Shown here: in pieces, positions 1 to 9,164 of the stretch
How the letters are laid out: every line of letters starts with the position of its first letter
How positions within the stretch are numbered: position 1 is the stretch's first letter
Assembly: GCF_000444995.1 (NCBI RefSeq)
Contig: NC_022041.1
Location: 1,338,001-1,402,000 of the forward strand
Length of the DNA: 64,000 nt
Reading direction: 5' to 3'
DNA from: Paracoccus aminophilus JCM 7686
GTDB taxonomy: Bacteria; Pseudomonadota; Alphaproteobacteria; Rhodobacterales; Rhodobacteraceae
Translations under genes and position numbers: made by a program
Notes under the pieces: model-generated
Database searches by the model: none
What the model was told of the DNA's origin: nothing
What the model saw: the letters and a program-made list of their open reading frames with translations, nothing else

Positions 1-667
1 TCCCTCATGCCAAAACATGGCAAAATCAACTCTTTAACATCACTACGACAGCGGCACAGACAACGTGCCGATAGGGAAAGACTGCCGTCAGTTGCAGGGT
101 TCCACAAGATTTAAATTTTTCGTGGAATTTTTCGCTGCGCAGTAGTGCAAAGATGCCGCATCACCTGATTGTAGCAGATTCGCGAAGCTTTTCTTACGCT
201 TGGGCGCGTTAATTAAGATGCTCTTCCTTGAGTTGATGTCGCGGTTTGGTCACGCGCCTAACAAAAAAGACAGATCATCGCGCCGGTGAACGACAAATTC
301 TGAGCTTTTAAAGATGGTTAATGGTCGCGCTCGCGCGTGGTCTTTGATCGCAGTTTAACGATTCTTCGCCGATGATTCGCGACCACCGACAACCTGAGCG
401 GTGCGAATTGATAGGCCTCAAGGGCATTTGTTCCGTCGCTTCCGGCCCGATCCAACCCATAGGGAAAAAAATCGCGCCGTTTGCCAGCCCGGATGCGAAC
501 AGCAGCCTTGCTGCGACTCGGCAAGGATCTAGCCGCGCGATCATTCCCTTCTCGAACCTTCCAGCGAGAGGGCAGGATCTGCTCTGTGCGGCGATGAATT
601 CGAAAGAGGCGCTCCCTCGACAAATGCTTAAACGTCTATCAACATTGTAGACGATTAGAGGTGAGCA
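1..667. other. Intergenic region upstream of the monooxygenase operon
   Basis: No convincing gene is seen. The first 300 bases are clearly more AT-rich than the rest of the window (for example ATTTAAATTTTTCG near 112-125), as expected for promoter DNA. Short open frames exist on both strands, but they have no good ribosome-binding site and no recognisable motif. The last 40 bases carry an inverted repeat, listed separately. Confidence 0.5.
633..653. promoter_or_regulatory. Inverted repeat, possible operator of the monooxygenase operon
   Basis: CGTCTA at 633-638 and TAGACG at 648-653 are perfect inverted arms separated by 9 bases. The repeat ends 15 bp before the ATG at 668 and lies just upstream of the ribosome-binding sequence, where a dimeric repressor could block transcription. 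The regulator is unknown. A small mRNA hairpin is the alternative. Confidence 0.4.
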
Positions 668-2026
668 ATGACGCAGTTCCGTTCTTCCCGTTCCGAAATG
701 TCCCTTGGCCTGTTCCTGCTGGGCGCGGGCCATCACATCGCCGCCTGGCGGCTGCCCGAAGCGCCGCCCAACGCGGCGGTGTCTTTCCCGCATTATCAAG
801 CGATTGCGGCCGAGGCTGAGGCCGCGAAATTCGACGCGATCTTCTTTGCCGATTCCGCTTCGGTGCGCGATTTCGGGATTTCGCCGATTGATCGCGACGA
901 GCGCTCGATCCGGCTGGAGCCGCTGACGCTGCTCTCGGCGCTCGCGGTCTCGACCGACCGGATCGGGCTGATCGCCACCGCCTCGACCACCTATAACGAG
1001 CCCTATAACCTCGCCCGCCGCTTTGCCTCCCTCGATCTTCTCAGCGGCGGGCGCGCGGGCTGGAATCTTGTCACCTCGGCCAATGCGCAGGACGGGCCGA
1101 ACTTCTCGCTCGAGGCTCATCCCGAACATGGCGTGCGCTATGATCGGGCGCATGAATTCGAAGAGGTGGTGCGTGGTCTGTGGCACAGCTGGGAGGGCGA
1201 GGATGCTTTCCCGCTCGACAAGACGGGCGGCCAGATCTTCCGCCCCGAGGCGCTGCACCCGCTGAACCACAAGGGCGCGCATTTCGCGGTGCGCGGCCCG
1301 CTGTCGGTGCCGCCCTCGGCGCAGGGCCATCCGGTCATCATTCAGGCCGGGGCGTCCGAGGCCGGGCGCGACACCGCCGCGCGCACCGCCGAGGTGGTTT
1401 TCGCCGCGCATCAAAGCTTTGACGAGGCTTTCGCCTTTTATCAGGACGTGAAGCGCCGCTTGGCGGCTTACGGTCGCGCGCCTGAGGATCTGAAGATCCT
1501 GCCCGGCGTCTCGCCCTTCATCGGGCGCACGCGGGCCGAGGCGCAGGCGAGCTTTGATGAGTTGCAGGATCTTGTGACGCCTGAGGTCGGGTTGAAGCTT
1601 TTGCAGCCCTTCGCAGGCGGGCTCGACCTGCGCGATTACGATCTCGACGGGCCGCTGCCCGATCTGCCGGTGACGACCAATGCCATCGGTCGCCAAAAGT
1701 TGCTGGTCGATCTGGCGCGGCGCGAAAACCTGACGATCCGCCAACTTTACCTGCATATCGCCGGGGCGCGCGGCCATTGGCAGCTGATCGGGACGGCCTC
1801 GGAGATCGCGGGCGAGCTGGAGCATTATTTCAAAAACGGAGCGGCGGATGGGTTCAACATCATGCCGCCCGCGCTGCAGCGCTCGCTTGGCCCGATCACC
1901 GAGCTTTTGCTGCCCGAACTGCGCCGCCGTGGCCTCTTCCGCAAGGATTACACCGGCACGACCCTGCGCGAGCATCTGGGCCTTCGTCGCCCGGACTTGC
2001 CCGCTTTCCCCCAATTCGCCGCCTGA
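668..2026 (+). CDS. LLM-class flavin-dependent monooxygenase (NtaA/SnaA/DszA type)
   Basis: This is a 452-residue FMN-dependent monooxygenase of the bacterial luciferase-like (LLM) superfamily. Family marks are GAGHHIAAW at residues 19-27, the SGGRAGWNLVTS segment near residue 125, and AGARGHWQLIGT near residue 365, all typical of the NtaA/SnaA/DszA branch, whose members oxygenate chelators, antibiotics or organosulfur compounds using externally reduced FMN. Length is normal. The ATG at 668 follows a GAGGTGAG ribosome-binding site. It is the first gene of a tightly packed six-gene operon and is followed 8 bp later by a second copy of the same family. No flavin reductase is encoded nearby, so reduced FMN must come from elsewhere. 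The family is clear; the substrate is inferred only from context. Confidence 0.9.
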   Translation: MTQFRSSRSEMSLGLFLLGAGHHIAAWRLPEAPPNAAVSFPHYQAIAAEAEAAKFDAIFFADSASVRDFGISPIDRDERSIRLEPLTLLSALAVSTDRIGLIATASTTYNEPYNLARRFASLDLLSGGRAGWNLVTSANAQDGPNFSLEAHPEHGVRYDRAHEFEEVVRGLWHSWEGEDAFPLDKTGGQIFRPEALHPLNHKGAHFAVRGPLSVPPSAQGHPVIIQAGASEAGRDTAARTAEVVFAAHQSFDEAFAFYQDVKRRLAAYGRAPEDLKILPGVSPFIGRTRAEAQASFDELQDLVTPEVGLKLLQPFAGGLDLRDYDLDGPLPDLPVTTNAIGRQKLLVDLARRENLTIRQLYLHIAGARGHWQLIGTASEIAGELEHYFKNGAADGFNIMPPALQRSLGPITELLLPELRRRGLFRKDYTGTTLREHLGLRRPDLPAFPQFAA

Positions 2027-2034
2027 GAGGGACC

Positions 2035-3411
2035 ATGACCCGTCGCAAACTCGCCCTTGGGGCCTTCCTTCATCCCTCCGGCCACCATGTCGCCGCCTGG
2101 CGCCACCCCGACGCGCGCCACGACGCCGGGATCAATCTGCGAAACTATATCCGGCTGGCCCGCGTGGCGGAGGCTGCGAAATTCGATCTGGTCTTTCTGG
2201 CCGATCAGATCGCCGTGCCTTCGGCCAATCTCGACTATGTCAGCCGCACCACCCGTGCGACCTATTTCGAGCCGCTGACGCTGATCTCGGCGCTGGCGGC
2301 GGCGACCGAGACGATCGGGCTGGTGGCGACGGTCTCGACCAGTTTCAACAGCCCCTATAATCTCGCGCGCTATTTCGCCTCGCTCGATCAGATCTCGGGC
2401 GGGCGGGCGGGGTGGAACCTTGTCACCTCGGGCTCGACGCTAGAGGGCGAGAATTTCGGCTCGGGCGAGGGCTATTACAACCACGCCAACCGCTACCGCC
2501 AAGCCGCCGAATTCGCCGATCTGGTGCGCGGGCTCTGGGACACGTTCGACGAGGGCGCGGTTCTGGATGATCGCGCCAGCGGGCAATATCTCGACGCGCG
2601 CAAGGTTCATGCGCTTGGCCATGCGGGCGAATTCTTCCGCGTGAAGGGCCCGCTTTCGGTGCCGCGCTCGGCGCAGGGCCAGCCGGTTCTGGTGCAGGCG
2701 GGCTCGTCTGACGCCGGTCGCGATCTGGCGGCGCGCTCGGCTGAGGTGATCTTCACCGCCCAGCCGACTTTGGCGCAGGCGCAGGAGTTCTACGGCGATG
2801 TGAAAACCCGCGCGCGCGCCTATGGTCGCGATCCCGAAAGCATCCGCATCCTGCCCGGCGTCTTCCCGGTCGTCGGGCGCAGCGAAGAGGAAGCGCGCGA
2901 GAAATTCCAGACCTTGCAGGATCTGGTCTCGCCCGAGGTTGGACGGGAATATCTGTCGATCCATCTCGGCGGGATTGATCTTTCTGCCTACGGCGACAGC
3001 GATCCGGTGCCGCAGATCGAGGTTTCGGGTCGCGGCCATGTCTCGCGCCCGCTTTTGCTTTTGCAAAAGGCACGCGAGCGCAATCTGACGATCCGCGAAC
3101 TTTACCTCGAAATCGCAGGCGCGCGCGGGCATTGGCAGATCGTGGGCACGCCGCAGTCGATTGCCGATGAGCTCGAAGCCTATTTCACCCAAGGCGGCGC
3201 GGACGGCTTCAATATCATGCCGCCCTCGCCAACCGGGCTTGATGATTTCGTCGAGCTGGTTCTGCCCGAACTCCGCCGCCGTGGTCTGGTGCGCGACGAT
3301 TACGAGGCCCGCACCCTGCGCGGCCATCTCGGCCTGACCCCGCCGGAAAACCGCTTTGCCGCGGCGGCCAAAGGTCAATTTCACCCACATACCGAAAAGG
3401 AAAGCGCATGA
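2035..3411 (+). CDS. LLM-class flavin-dependent monooxygenase, second copy (NtaA/SnaA/DszA type)
   Basis: This 458-residue enzyme is a paralogue of the preceding gene and shares the early GHHVAAW signature, SGGRAGWNLVTSGS near residue 121, and the C-terminal AGARGHWQIVGT and DGFNIMPP segments. The frame is open further upstream, but the ATG at 2035 is chosen because it lies 8 bp after the previous stop, follows a GAGAGG ribosome-binding sequence, and gives the normal family start. Its stop overlaps the next gene in an ATGA arrangement at 3408-3411, indicating translational coupling. Two tandem NtaA-like monooxygenases may act on different substrates or successive steps. Family assignment is firm; substrate is unknown. 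Confidence 0.9.
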   Translation: MTRRKLALGAFLHPSGHHVAAWRHPDARHDAGINLRNYIRLARVAEAAKFDLVFLADQIAVPSANLDYVSRTTRATYFEPLTLISALAAATETIGLVATVSTSFNSPYNLARYFASLDQISGGRAGWNLVTSGSTLEGENFGSGEGYYNHANRYRQAAEFADLVRGLWDTFDEGAVLDDRASGQYLDARKVHALGHAGEFFRVKGPLSVPRSAQGQPVLVQAGSSDAGRDLAARSAEVIFTAQPTLAQAQEFYGDVKTRARAYGRDPESIRILPGVFPVVGRSEEEAREKFQTLQDLVSPEVGREYLSIHLGGIDLSAYGDSDPVPQIEVSGRGHVSRPLLLLQKARERNLTIRELYLEIAGARGHWQIVGTPQSIADELEAYFTQGGADGFNIMPPSPTGLDDFVELVLPELRRRGLVRDDYEARTLRGHLGLTPPENRFAAAAKGQFHPHTEKESA

Positions 3412-4973
3412 AGCTTTTTCCGCTCTCTTTCGCGGCGCTGGCGACGGCTGCGCTGCTCGCGCTGCCGGTTCAGGCCGAGCCGATCACCCTGAGCTGGGGC
3501 ATTCCGGCCGAGGCCTCGGATATTCTGACTGCGAACACGACCTCGGGCACGGCGCAGCTTTTGGGCACCAAGGTCTTTGACGGGCTCCTGAGCTACAACG
3601 ACGATCTGACGCCGAAGCCGCAGCTTGCGACCGTTTGGGATGTCAGCCCCGACGGCCTGACCTATCGCTTCACCCTGCGCGAGGGGGTGAAGTTCCATGA
3701 CGGCACCCCGCTGACGCCGCAGGATGTCGCCTTCTCGATTAATTATCTCAAGGCCAACCACCCGCGCGGCAATGTCACCTTCAGCACGGTCGAGCGGATC
3801 GAGACGCCCGATGCCCATACGGTCGTCCTGCATCTGACCAAGCCGACGCCCTTCCTTCTGTCGGCGCTGGCTTCGGCAGAATCGCCGATCCTGCCCGAAC
3901 ATGTCTTTGCCGATGTGAAGCCCGGCCTGCCGCCGCCGGATGACAAGCTGATCGGCACCGGCCCCTATCGCTTCGTCAAATGGCAGCGTGGTGATTACAT
4001 TATTTTCGAGAAAAACCCCGATTATTGGGACAAGGGCAAACCGGAGGTTGATCGTCTGGTCGGGCGCTTCATCACCGATGCCGCCAGCCGCAGCGCGGCT
4101 TTCGAGACCGGCGAAATCGCCTTTGGCGAGATCAATCCCGCCGAGGCGCAGCGCTTCAAGGATCAGCCGGGCTTTCAGGTGATCGAGCTGCCCAAGGCCT
4201 ATAATGGCTCTCACGCGCAGCTTGCCTTCAACCTCGACCGCGAGCTTCCCCGCGACATCCACGTCCGCGAGGCCGTCTCGCATGCGATCGACGTGCCGCG
4301 CATTTTGGACACGGTCTATTATGGTGCGGGCACCGTCTCGCCGACCCCGATCATCCCCTCGAAAGGGATCTATCACGACGCGGATCTGGGGCCGTTTGAC
4401 TATGACCCGAAAAAGGCCGAGGCGATCCTTGATGCGGCGGGCTATAAGCCCGGCCCCGACGGGTTCCGCTTCAAGATCGAGCTGGCGCTGAACGGCTATC
4501 ACGATCCCCGCCTGGGCAGCTTCATCCAGCAATCCCTGCGCGAGATCGGCATTGACGCTTCGCTGCGCCTGAACGATCCGGCCGCCTATATCAAGCGCGT
4601 CTATACCGACCGTGACTTTGACTTCGCGATTGATTTCCTTGGCAATTACTTCGATCCGGCGGTGGGCGTGCAGCGCGTCTTCTGGTCGAAGTCGATCCGT
4701 CCCGGCGTGCCGTTCGTCAACCCATCGCATTACAGCAACCCCGAGGTTGACCGCCTGCTCGAAGCTGCCGCCGACGAGCCTGATCAGGCCAAACGGGTCG
4801 AACTCTACCGCCAGTTCCAAGAGATCATCCGCAAGGACCTTCCGGTCATCGACCTCCTGGACCCGCCGACCTTCTATCTCGTCTCGGACAAGGTCACCGG
4901 GCTTTTCAACAGCGCGCAGGCCCAATCCGGCAATTTCGCCGATCTGAAGCTCGCCACGCCCGGCAAGTCGTAA
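3408..4973 (+). CDS. ABC transporter solute-binding protein, family 5
   Basis: This is a 521-residue extracytoplasmic binding protein of family 5 (peptide/nickel/opine type). Residues 1-23 form a Sec signal peptide ending in VQA before EPITLSW. The family-5 region is shown by FTLREGVKFHDGTPLTPQDV and the later GTGPYRFVKWQRGD and FEKNPDYWDKG motifs. The gene overlaps the preceding monooxygenase by 4 bp. No permease or ATPase gene is found anywhere in the operon, so the protein must share a transporter encoded elsewhere or have another role. A second, similar binding protein with a Tat signal lies two genes downstream. Ligand specificity cannot be read from sequence; context suggests the compound oxidised by the flanking monooxygenases. 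Confidence 0.88.
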   Translation: MKLFPLSFAALATAALLALPVQAEPITLSWGIPAEASDILTANTTSGTAQLLGTKVFDGLLSYNDDLTPKPQLATVWDVSPDGLTYRFTLREGVKFHDGTPLTPQDVAFSINYLKANHPRGNVTFSTVERIETPDAHTVVLHLTKPTPFLLSALASAESPILPEHVFADVKPGLPPPDDKLIGTGPYRFVKWQRGDYIIFEKNPDYWDKGKPEVDRLVGRFITDAASRSAAFETGEIAFGEINPAEAQRFKDQPGFQVIELPKAYNGSHAQLAFNLDRELPRDIHVREAVSHAIDVPRILDTVYYGAGTVSPTPIIPSKGIYHDADLGPFDYDPKKAEAILDAAGYKPGPDGFRFKIELALNGYHDPRLGSFIQQSLREIGIDASLRLNDPAAYIKRVYTDRDFDFAIDFLGNYFDPAVGVQRVFWSKSIRPGVPFVNPSHYSNPEVDRLLEAAADEPDQAKRVELYRQFQEIIRKDLPVIDLLDPPTFYLVSDKVTGLFNSAQAQSGNFADLKLATPGKS

Positions 4974-4988
4974 GCGAAGGACGCAGAT

Positions 4989-6248
4989 ATGGCCCATTTC
5001 ATCGACGCTTTGCCGCCCACCCCGCGCTATGAGGCGATTGCCGGCCCCTTCCGCCCCTTTCTCGAAAGGGTCCGCGCCGAGGCGGTTCTACGCGAAGACA
5101 GCCACCGCCTGCTGCATCCCGAGATCGCCGAGGCGAACCGCCTTGGCCTGACCCGGCTGCGTCTGTCCGAGGCGCAGGGCGGGCTCGGGCTCGATCTGGT
5201 CGAATTTTTCGCCGTGGTGATCGAGCTTGGCGCGGCGGATCCGAACCTCGCCAATGCGTTGCGCGCACAGGCCGGCACGATTGAAGAGGTCGTGACCCAG
5301 CCAGATGGCGAATGGAGCGATTTCGTCATCGCCGAGCTCGGCTCGGGCAAGCTTGCGGGCAGCGGCGCGTCAGAAGTCGGCGGCGCGACCAACCGCAGCT
5401 ATGAGACTGAGCTGCGCCCCGATGGCGCGGGCTATCTCCTCAATGGCCGGAAATATTACACGACTGGCGGGCTTTACGCGCAATATCTCAACACCTTCGC
5501 ACTGACCCCCGAGGGCAAGACCGTGGCGATGATGGTGCCGACGGATGCGCCCGGCGTCACCGTGCTCGATGATTGGGACGGTTTCGGACAGCAGCTTTCG
5601 GCCTCGGGCACGGCGATTTTCGAAAATGTCCATGTCAGGCCCGAATGGGTGCGGCCCTTCCCGGACCGCTTCCCCCATGCGCTCGGCTTCTTCCAGCTTT
5701 ACCATATCGCGACGCTCGCCGGGATCGCGCGCACGATTGCGCAAGAGACCTCGGATCTCGTGACCGCCCGGACGCGCAGCTATCTTGGCCGTTCGAATAC
5801 CGAGCGCAGCGCCGATGATCCGCAGGTGCTGCAGGTGCTCGGACGGCTCGCCTCGATTGCTTATGTCACCCGCGCGGCGGTTCTGCAGGCCGCGACCGGC
5901 TTGCAGGCGGTTTACGCCGAAAGCCTGACCACCACCGATCCCGCCCGCCGCGATGCCTTAAGCGGAATCGGCGAATTGCATGTCAGCCAGACCGTGACCG
6001 TCGTCACCGATCTGGTCTTGGAGGCCGCGACCGTGCTCTTTGACACGCTTGGCGCTTCGGCGGCCAAGAAGGGCTACGGGCTCGACCGGCATTGGCGCAA
6101 TGCGCGTACGCTGGCATCGCACAATCCCCGCATTTTCCACGACCGCAACATCGGCACCTATGCCGCGCGCGGTGTGCTTCCTGAAACCTTCCTGCCGCGC
6201 GCGAGCGATCCGGCGGTTCGCAAATTCCCCGTCGTCGCCAATGGCTAA
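4989..6248 (+). CDS. Acyl-CoA dehydrogenase-fold flavoprotein (SfnB/DszC-like)
   Basis: This 419-residue protein has the acyl-CoA dehydrogenase fold. The N-terminal helical part contains GLTRLRLSEAQGGLGLDLVE, the middle has NGRKYYTTGG around residues 151-160, and a C-terminal helical domain follows. In sulfur-scavenging operons this family includes SfnB and the dibenzothiophene monooxygenase DszC, which are flavin-dependent oxygenases rather than dehydrogenases. The pairing with NtaA/DszA-type and SfnG-like enzymes favours an oxygenase role here. It starts 15 bp after the previous stop, behind an AAGGA ribosome-binding site. The fold is certain, the monooxygenase role is inferred, and an ordinary acyl-CoA dehydrogenase is less likely in this setting. 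Confidence 0.82.
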   Translation: MAHFIDALPPTPRYEAIAGPFRPFLERVRAEAVLREDSHRLLHPEIAEANRLGLTRLRLSEAQGGLGLDLVEFFAVVIELGAADPNLANALRAQAGTIEEVVTQPDGEWSDFVIAELGSGKLAGSGASEVGGATNRSYETELRPDGAGYLLNGRKYYTTGGLYAQYLNTFALTPEGKTVAMMVPTDAPGVTVLDDWDGFGQQLSASGTAIFENVHVRPEWVRPFPDRFPHALGFFQLYHIATLAGIARTIAQETSDLVTARTRSYLGRSNTERSADDPQVLQVLGRLASIAYVTRAAVLQAATGLQAVYAESLTTTDPARRDALSGIGELHVSQTVTVVTDLVLEAATVLFDTLGASAAKKGYGLDRHWRNARTLASHNPRIFHDRNIGTYAARGVLPETFLPRASDPAVRKFPVVANG

Positions 6249-6278
6249 GGCCGGGCGCGTCTCTTGAAAGCTCACGAC

Positions 6279-7889
6279 ATGACCCATTCCCTCTCGACCC
6301 CCTCGCGCCGCCAGTTCCTGCTTTCGGCCAGCGCCTTGGCTGCCGGTTCGCTGGCCGCATCGGTGCTGCCGCAAAAGCTGTGGGCGGCGAGCAACAAGAC
6401 CGTGATCCTCGCGATCTCGGCCGAACCGCCCGCGCTTTCGGCGCTGGCCCATACGGCGGGGCCGATTGTCTCGGTCTCGGCCAAGGTGACCGAGGGGCTT
6501 CTGGCCTATGATTTCGACCTGAAGCCGGTGCCGCAGCTCGCGACCGCGTGGAGCGTCAGCGATGACGGGCTGACCTATGATTTCACCTTGCGCGAGGGCG
6601 TGAAATGGCACGACGGCCAGCCCTTCACCGCCGAGGATGTCGCCTGGTCGATCAAGACGATCAAGGAGGTCCACCCGCGCGGGCGCAACACGTTCCTCAA
6701 CCTCGAGAGCATTGAGGTGGTCGATCCGCTTCATGTCCGGCTGCATCTGAAAAAACCTGCGCCTTTCCTGCTGGGCGCCTTGTCGGCCACGGAAACCGCG
6801 ATTGTGCCCAAGCATATCTATGACGGCACCGATCCGCTGACCAATCCCGCGCAGGGCGCGCCGATCGGGACCGGGCCCTTCCGCTTCAAGGAATGGGCGA
6901 AGGGCAGCCATGTCGCCTATGAGCGCAATCCTGACTATTGGAACCCCGGCGAGCCCAAGGCCGATCAGCTGATCGTGCGCTTCATCACCGATCCGAATGC
7001 GCGCGGGATCGCGCTGGAAACCGGCGAGATCCATGCCGCGCCGAGCTCTCCGGTGCCTTTGTCCGAGGTCGAGCGTTACCGCGCTTTGCCAAACCTCGCC
7101 TTTGAAACGCGCGGCTATGAGGTCCAGAATGGCGTCGTCCGGCTGGAGTTCAACCTCGAGGATCCGGTCTTCAAGGATATCCGCGTGCGCCGCGCCGTCG
7201 CCCATGCGATCAACCGCGACGAGGTGCTCCAACTTGCGCATTTCGGCTATGGCGTGCCGCTCTACACGCCGGTCAACCCGAACCTCAAAAACTTCTTCGC
7301 CCCCGATCTGAAAAGCTATCCCTATGATCTGGACGCGGCGGGCAAGCTGCTCGATGAGGCGGGCTATCCGGCCGATGCCAATGGCGAGCGGCTGCGCGTG
7401 ACGCTCGATCCGATGCTGCTCGACGATTTCTATAAGCGTGGCGGTGATTACATCAAACAGGCGCTCGATCGCATCGGCATCAAGGTCGATATCCGCAATC
7501 AGGATTATGCGACCTATGTGAAGCGCATCTATACCGACCGCGATTTCCAGTTCACCTATAACGGCATGTCGAACCTCTTTGACCCGACGGTCGGGGTGCA
7601 ACGGCTTTATTGGTCGAAGAACTTCAAGCGCGGCGTGCCTTTCTCGAACGGCTCGGGCTACAGCAATCCGCAGGTCGATGCCTGGCTGGAAGAGGCCTCG
7701 GAAAGCACCGATCAGGCCCATCGCGGCGATCTCTGGCGCTTGATTCAGGCGCAGCTGCAAGAGGATGTGCCCTCGATCTATACGGTCGCGCCAAGCTATC
7801 ACACCTTCGCTAACCGCGCGCTTGTGGGCCATACCGTCGATTCCGCCGGTCTGAACGCCAATCTGGCGCAGATCGAGCTCACGAGCTGA
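6279..7889 (+). CDS. ABC transporter solute-binding protein, family 5, Tat-exported
   Basis: This 536-residue family-5 binding protein resembles the one encoded at 3408-4973, but carries a twin-arginine signal, SRRQFLLSASALAAGSLAA, with the arginines at residues 10-11, instead of a plain Sec signal. Family marks are FTLREGVKWHDGQPFTAEDV and GTGPFRFKEWAKGS. A TTG at 6264 would add five residues; the ATG at 6279 is preferred because it follows a GAAAG sequence at normal spacing. Tat export implies folding, possibly with a cofactor, before secretion, which is uncommon for family-5 proteins. It has no cognate permease in the operon. Ligand unknown. Confidence 0.87.
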   Translation: MTHSLSTPSRRQFLLSASALAAGSLAASVLPQKLWAASNKTVILAISAEPPALSALAHTAGPIVSVSAKVTEGLLAYDFDLKPVPQLATAWSVSDDGLTYDFTLREGVKWHDGQPFTAEDVAWSIKTIKEVHPRGRNTFLNLESIEVVDPLHVRLHLKKPAPFLLGALSATETAIVPKHIYDGTDPLTNPAQGAPIGTGPFRFKEWAKGSHVAYERNPDYWNPGEPKADQLIVRFITDPNARGIALETGEIHAAPSSPVPLSEVERYRALPNLAFETRGYEVQNGVVRLEFNLEDPVFKDIRVRRAVAHAINRDEVLQLAHFGYGVPLYTPVNPNLKNFFAPDLKSYPYDLDAAGKLLDEAGYPADANGERLRVTLDPMLLDDFYKRGGDYIKQALDRIGIKVDIRNQDYATYVKRIYTDRDFQFTYNGMSNLFDPTVGVQRLYWSKNFKRGVPFSNGSGYSNPQVDAWLEEASESTDQAHRGDLWRLIQAQLQEDVPSIYTVAPSYHTFANRALVGHTVDSAGLNANLAQIELTS

Positions 7890-7899
7890 GGAGGGCGCG

Positions 7900-9081
7900 A
7901 TGACGTTGCAATATGCCCCGTCCGAGGTGAGGCCGCATTTTCCCTCACCTGCGGATTTCCCCAAAAGTCCGCTCGCACGCGCATTGCGCCAGCCGGTCCT
8001 GCTGGGCCTCTTCCTGCCGGTGCAGGCAGGCGGCTGGACGGATTCGACCCTGCCGCGCAGCACGGATTGGAGCTTTGACTACAACCGCGCCTTGGTGCTC
8101 GAGGCCGAACGGCAGGGCTTCGATCTTGTTTTTGCGCTCAGCCAATGGCTGCCCAAGGGCGGCTATAGCGAGGTACTGAACGGCCAAGCCCTCGACAGCT
8201 TCATGGCGACGGCGGCGCTCAGTTCAGTCACCGAGCGGATCATCCTGATCTCGACGATCCATGTCCTCTACGGGCCGTGGCATCCTTTGCATCTCGCGAA
8301 ATATGGCGCGACGCTTGACCATATCAGCAAAGGCCGCTGGGGGATCAATGTGGTGACCGGCCACCGGGCGGTCGAGCATGAGATGTTCGGCTGGGAGCGG
8401 ATCGAGCATGACCGCCGCTATGATCTTGCCGCCGAATTTCTGGAAACCGTCGAGCATCTGTGGACCGAGACCGAGAATTATTCCTATTCCGGCGCGCGCT
8501 GGCAGATGAAGGACGCCTTCGTGACGCCAAAGCCGCTCTATGGGCGGCCGATTCTGGTGAATGCGAGCGGCTCGGCGCCGGGGATCGAACTGGCGGCGCG
8601 CTATTCGGATATCATGTTCATCGCCTCTCCGGGCGGGGCGGATATCGCCTCGGCGCTGGAAACCTTGCCCGCCCATACCGCGCGGGTGAAGGCGGCGGCG
8701 CGGGCGCAGGGGCGCGAGATCCGGACGCTGCTCAATCCCCTGATCATCAGCCGTGACACCGAGGCCGAGGCTTACGCCTATGCCGATGCGATCCTTGCGC
8801 AGCACAGCCAGAACGGGCCGATGGGGCGCGGGAAGTTCGACAGCGATGCGCAGGCGTGGTCACAGCATGGCAAGAAGCCCGACCCCTATGCCAAGGTCGG
8901 CGGCAATGTCTATCTGATCGGCACGCCCGAACAGATCGTCGAGCGGCTGTTGCAATTGCGCGCGGCGGGCGTTGATGGCTTCCAGCTGTCGTTTTACGAC
9001 TTCGCCCCGGATCTCGCCTATTTCGGCGAGCGGATCCTGCCCTTGATGAAGGCCGCCGGTCTGCGCCACGATCTGCCCTGA
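7900..9081 (+). CDS. LLM-class flavin-dependent monooxygenase (SfnG/SsuD-like)
   Basis: This 393-residue enzyme belongs to the LLM flavin monooxygenases but to a different branch from the first two genes. TDWSFDYNRAL at residues 55-65 and GRWGINVVTGHR near residue 145 resemble SfnG (dimethylsulfone monooxygenase), SsuD (alkanesulfonate monooxygenase) and RutA-type proteins. It would use FMNH2 and O2 to cleave a C-S or similar bond. It is the last gene of the operon, 10 bp after the binding protein, with an AGGAGG ribosome-binding site and a strong terminator 27 bp after the stop. The SfnG-like assignment is the main reason to read the operon as organosulfur scavenging. The family is clear; the substrate is inferred. 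Confidence 0.85.
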   Translation: MTLQYAPSEVRPHFPSPADFPKSPLARALRQPVLLGLFLPVQAGGWTDSTLPRSTDWSFDYNRALVLEAERQGFDLVFALSQWLPKGGYSEVLNGQALDSFMATAALSSVTERIILISTIHVLYGPWHPLHLAKYGATLDHISKGRWGINVVTGHRAVEHEMFGWERIEHDRRYDLAAEFLETVEHLWTETENYSYSGARWQMKDAFVTPKPLYGRPILVNASGSAPGIELAARYSDIMFIASPGGADIASALETLPAHTARVKAAARAQGREIRTLLNPLIISRDTEAEAYAYADAILAQHSQNGPMGRGKFDSDAQAWSQHGKKPDPYAKVGGNVYLIGTPEQIVERLLQLRAAGVDGFQLSFYDFAPDLAYFGERILPLMKAAGLRHDLP

Positions 9082-9108
9082 CCCGCGACGGAACAGCGGA
9101 AACGAAAA

Positions 9109-9140
9109 GCCCTGCCAGATCGCTCTGGCAGGGCCTTTTG
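9109..9140. terminator. Bidirectional rho-independent terminator
   Basis: The arms GCCCTGCCAGA (9109-9119) and TCTGGCAGGGC (9124-9134) form a perfect 11-bp stem with a 4-base loop. TTTTGTT follows on the plus strand, and an A-run precedes it, giving a U-run for the minus strand. It lies between two convergent genes and can end both transcripts. Confidence 0.9.
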
Positions 9141-9164
9141 TTGTCAGCTTTGGGGCCGGTGGCC

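Noticed and set aside
372..650. 92-codon open frame and overlapping antisense frame upstream of the first operon
   Set aside because: No start-site signals or recognisable motif, and both strands are similarly open.
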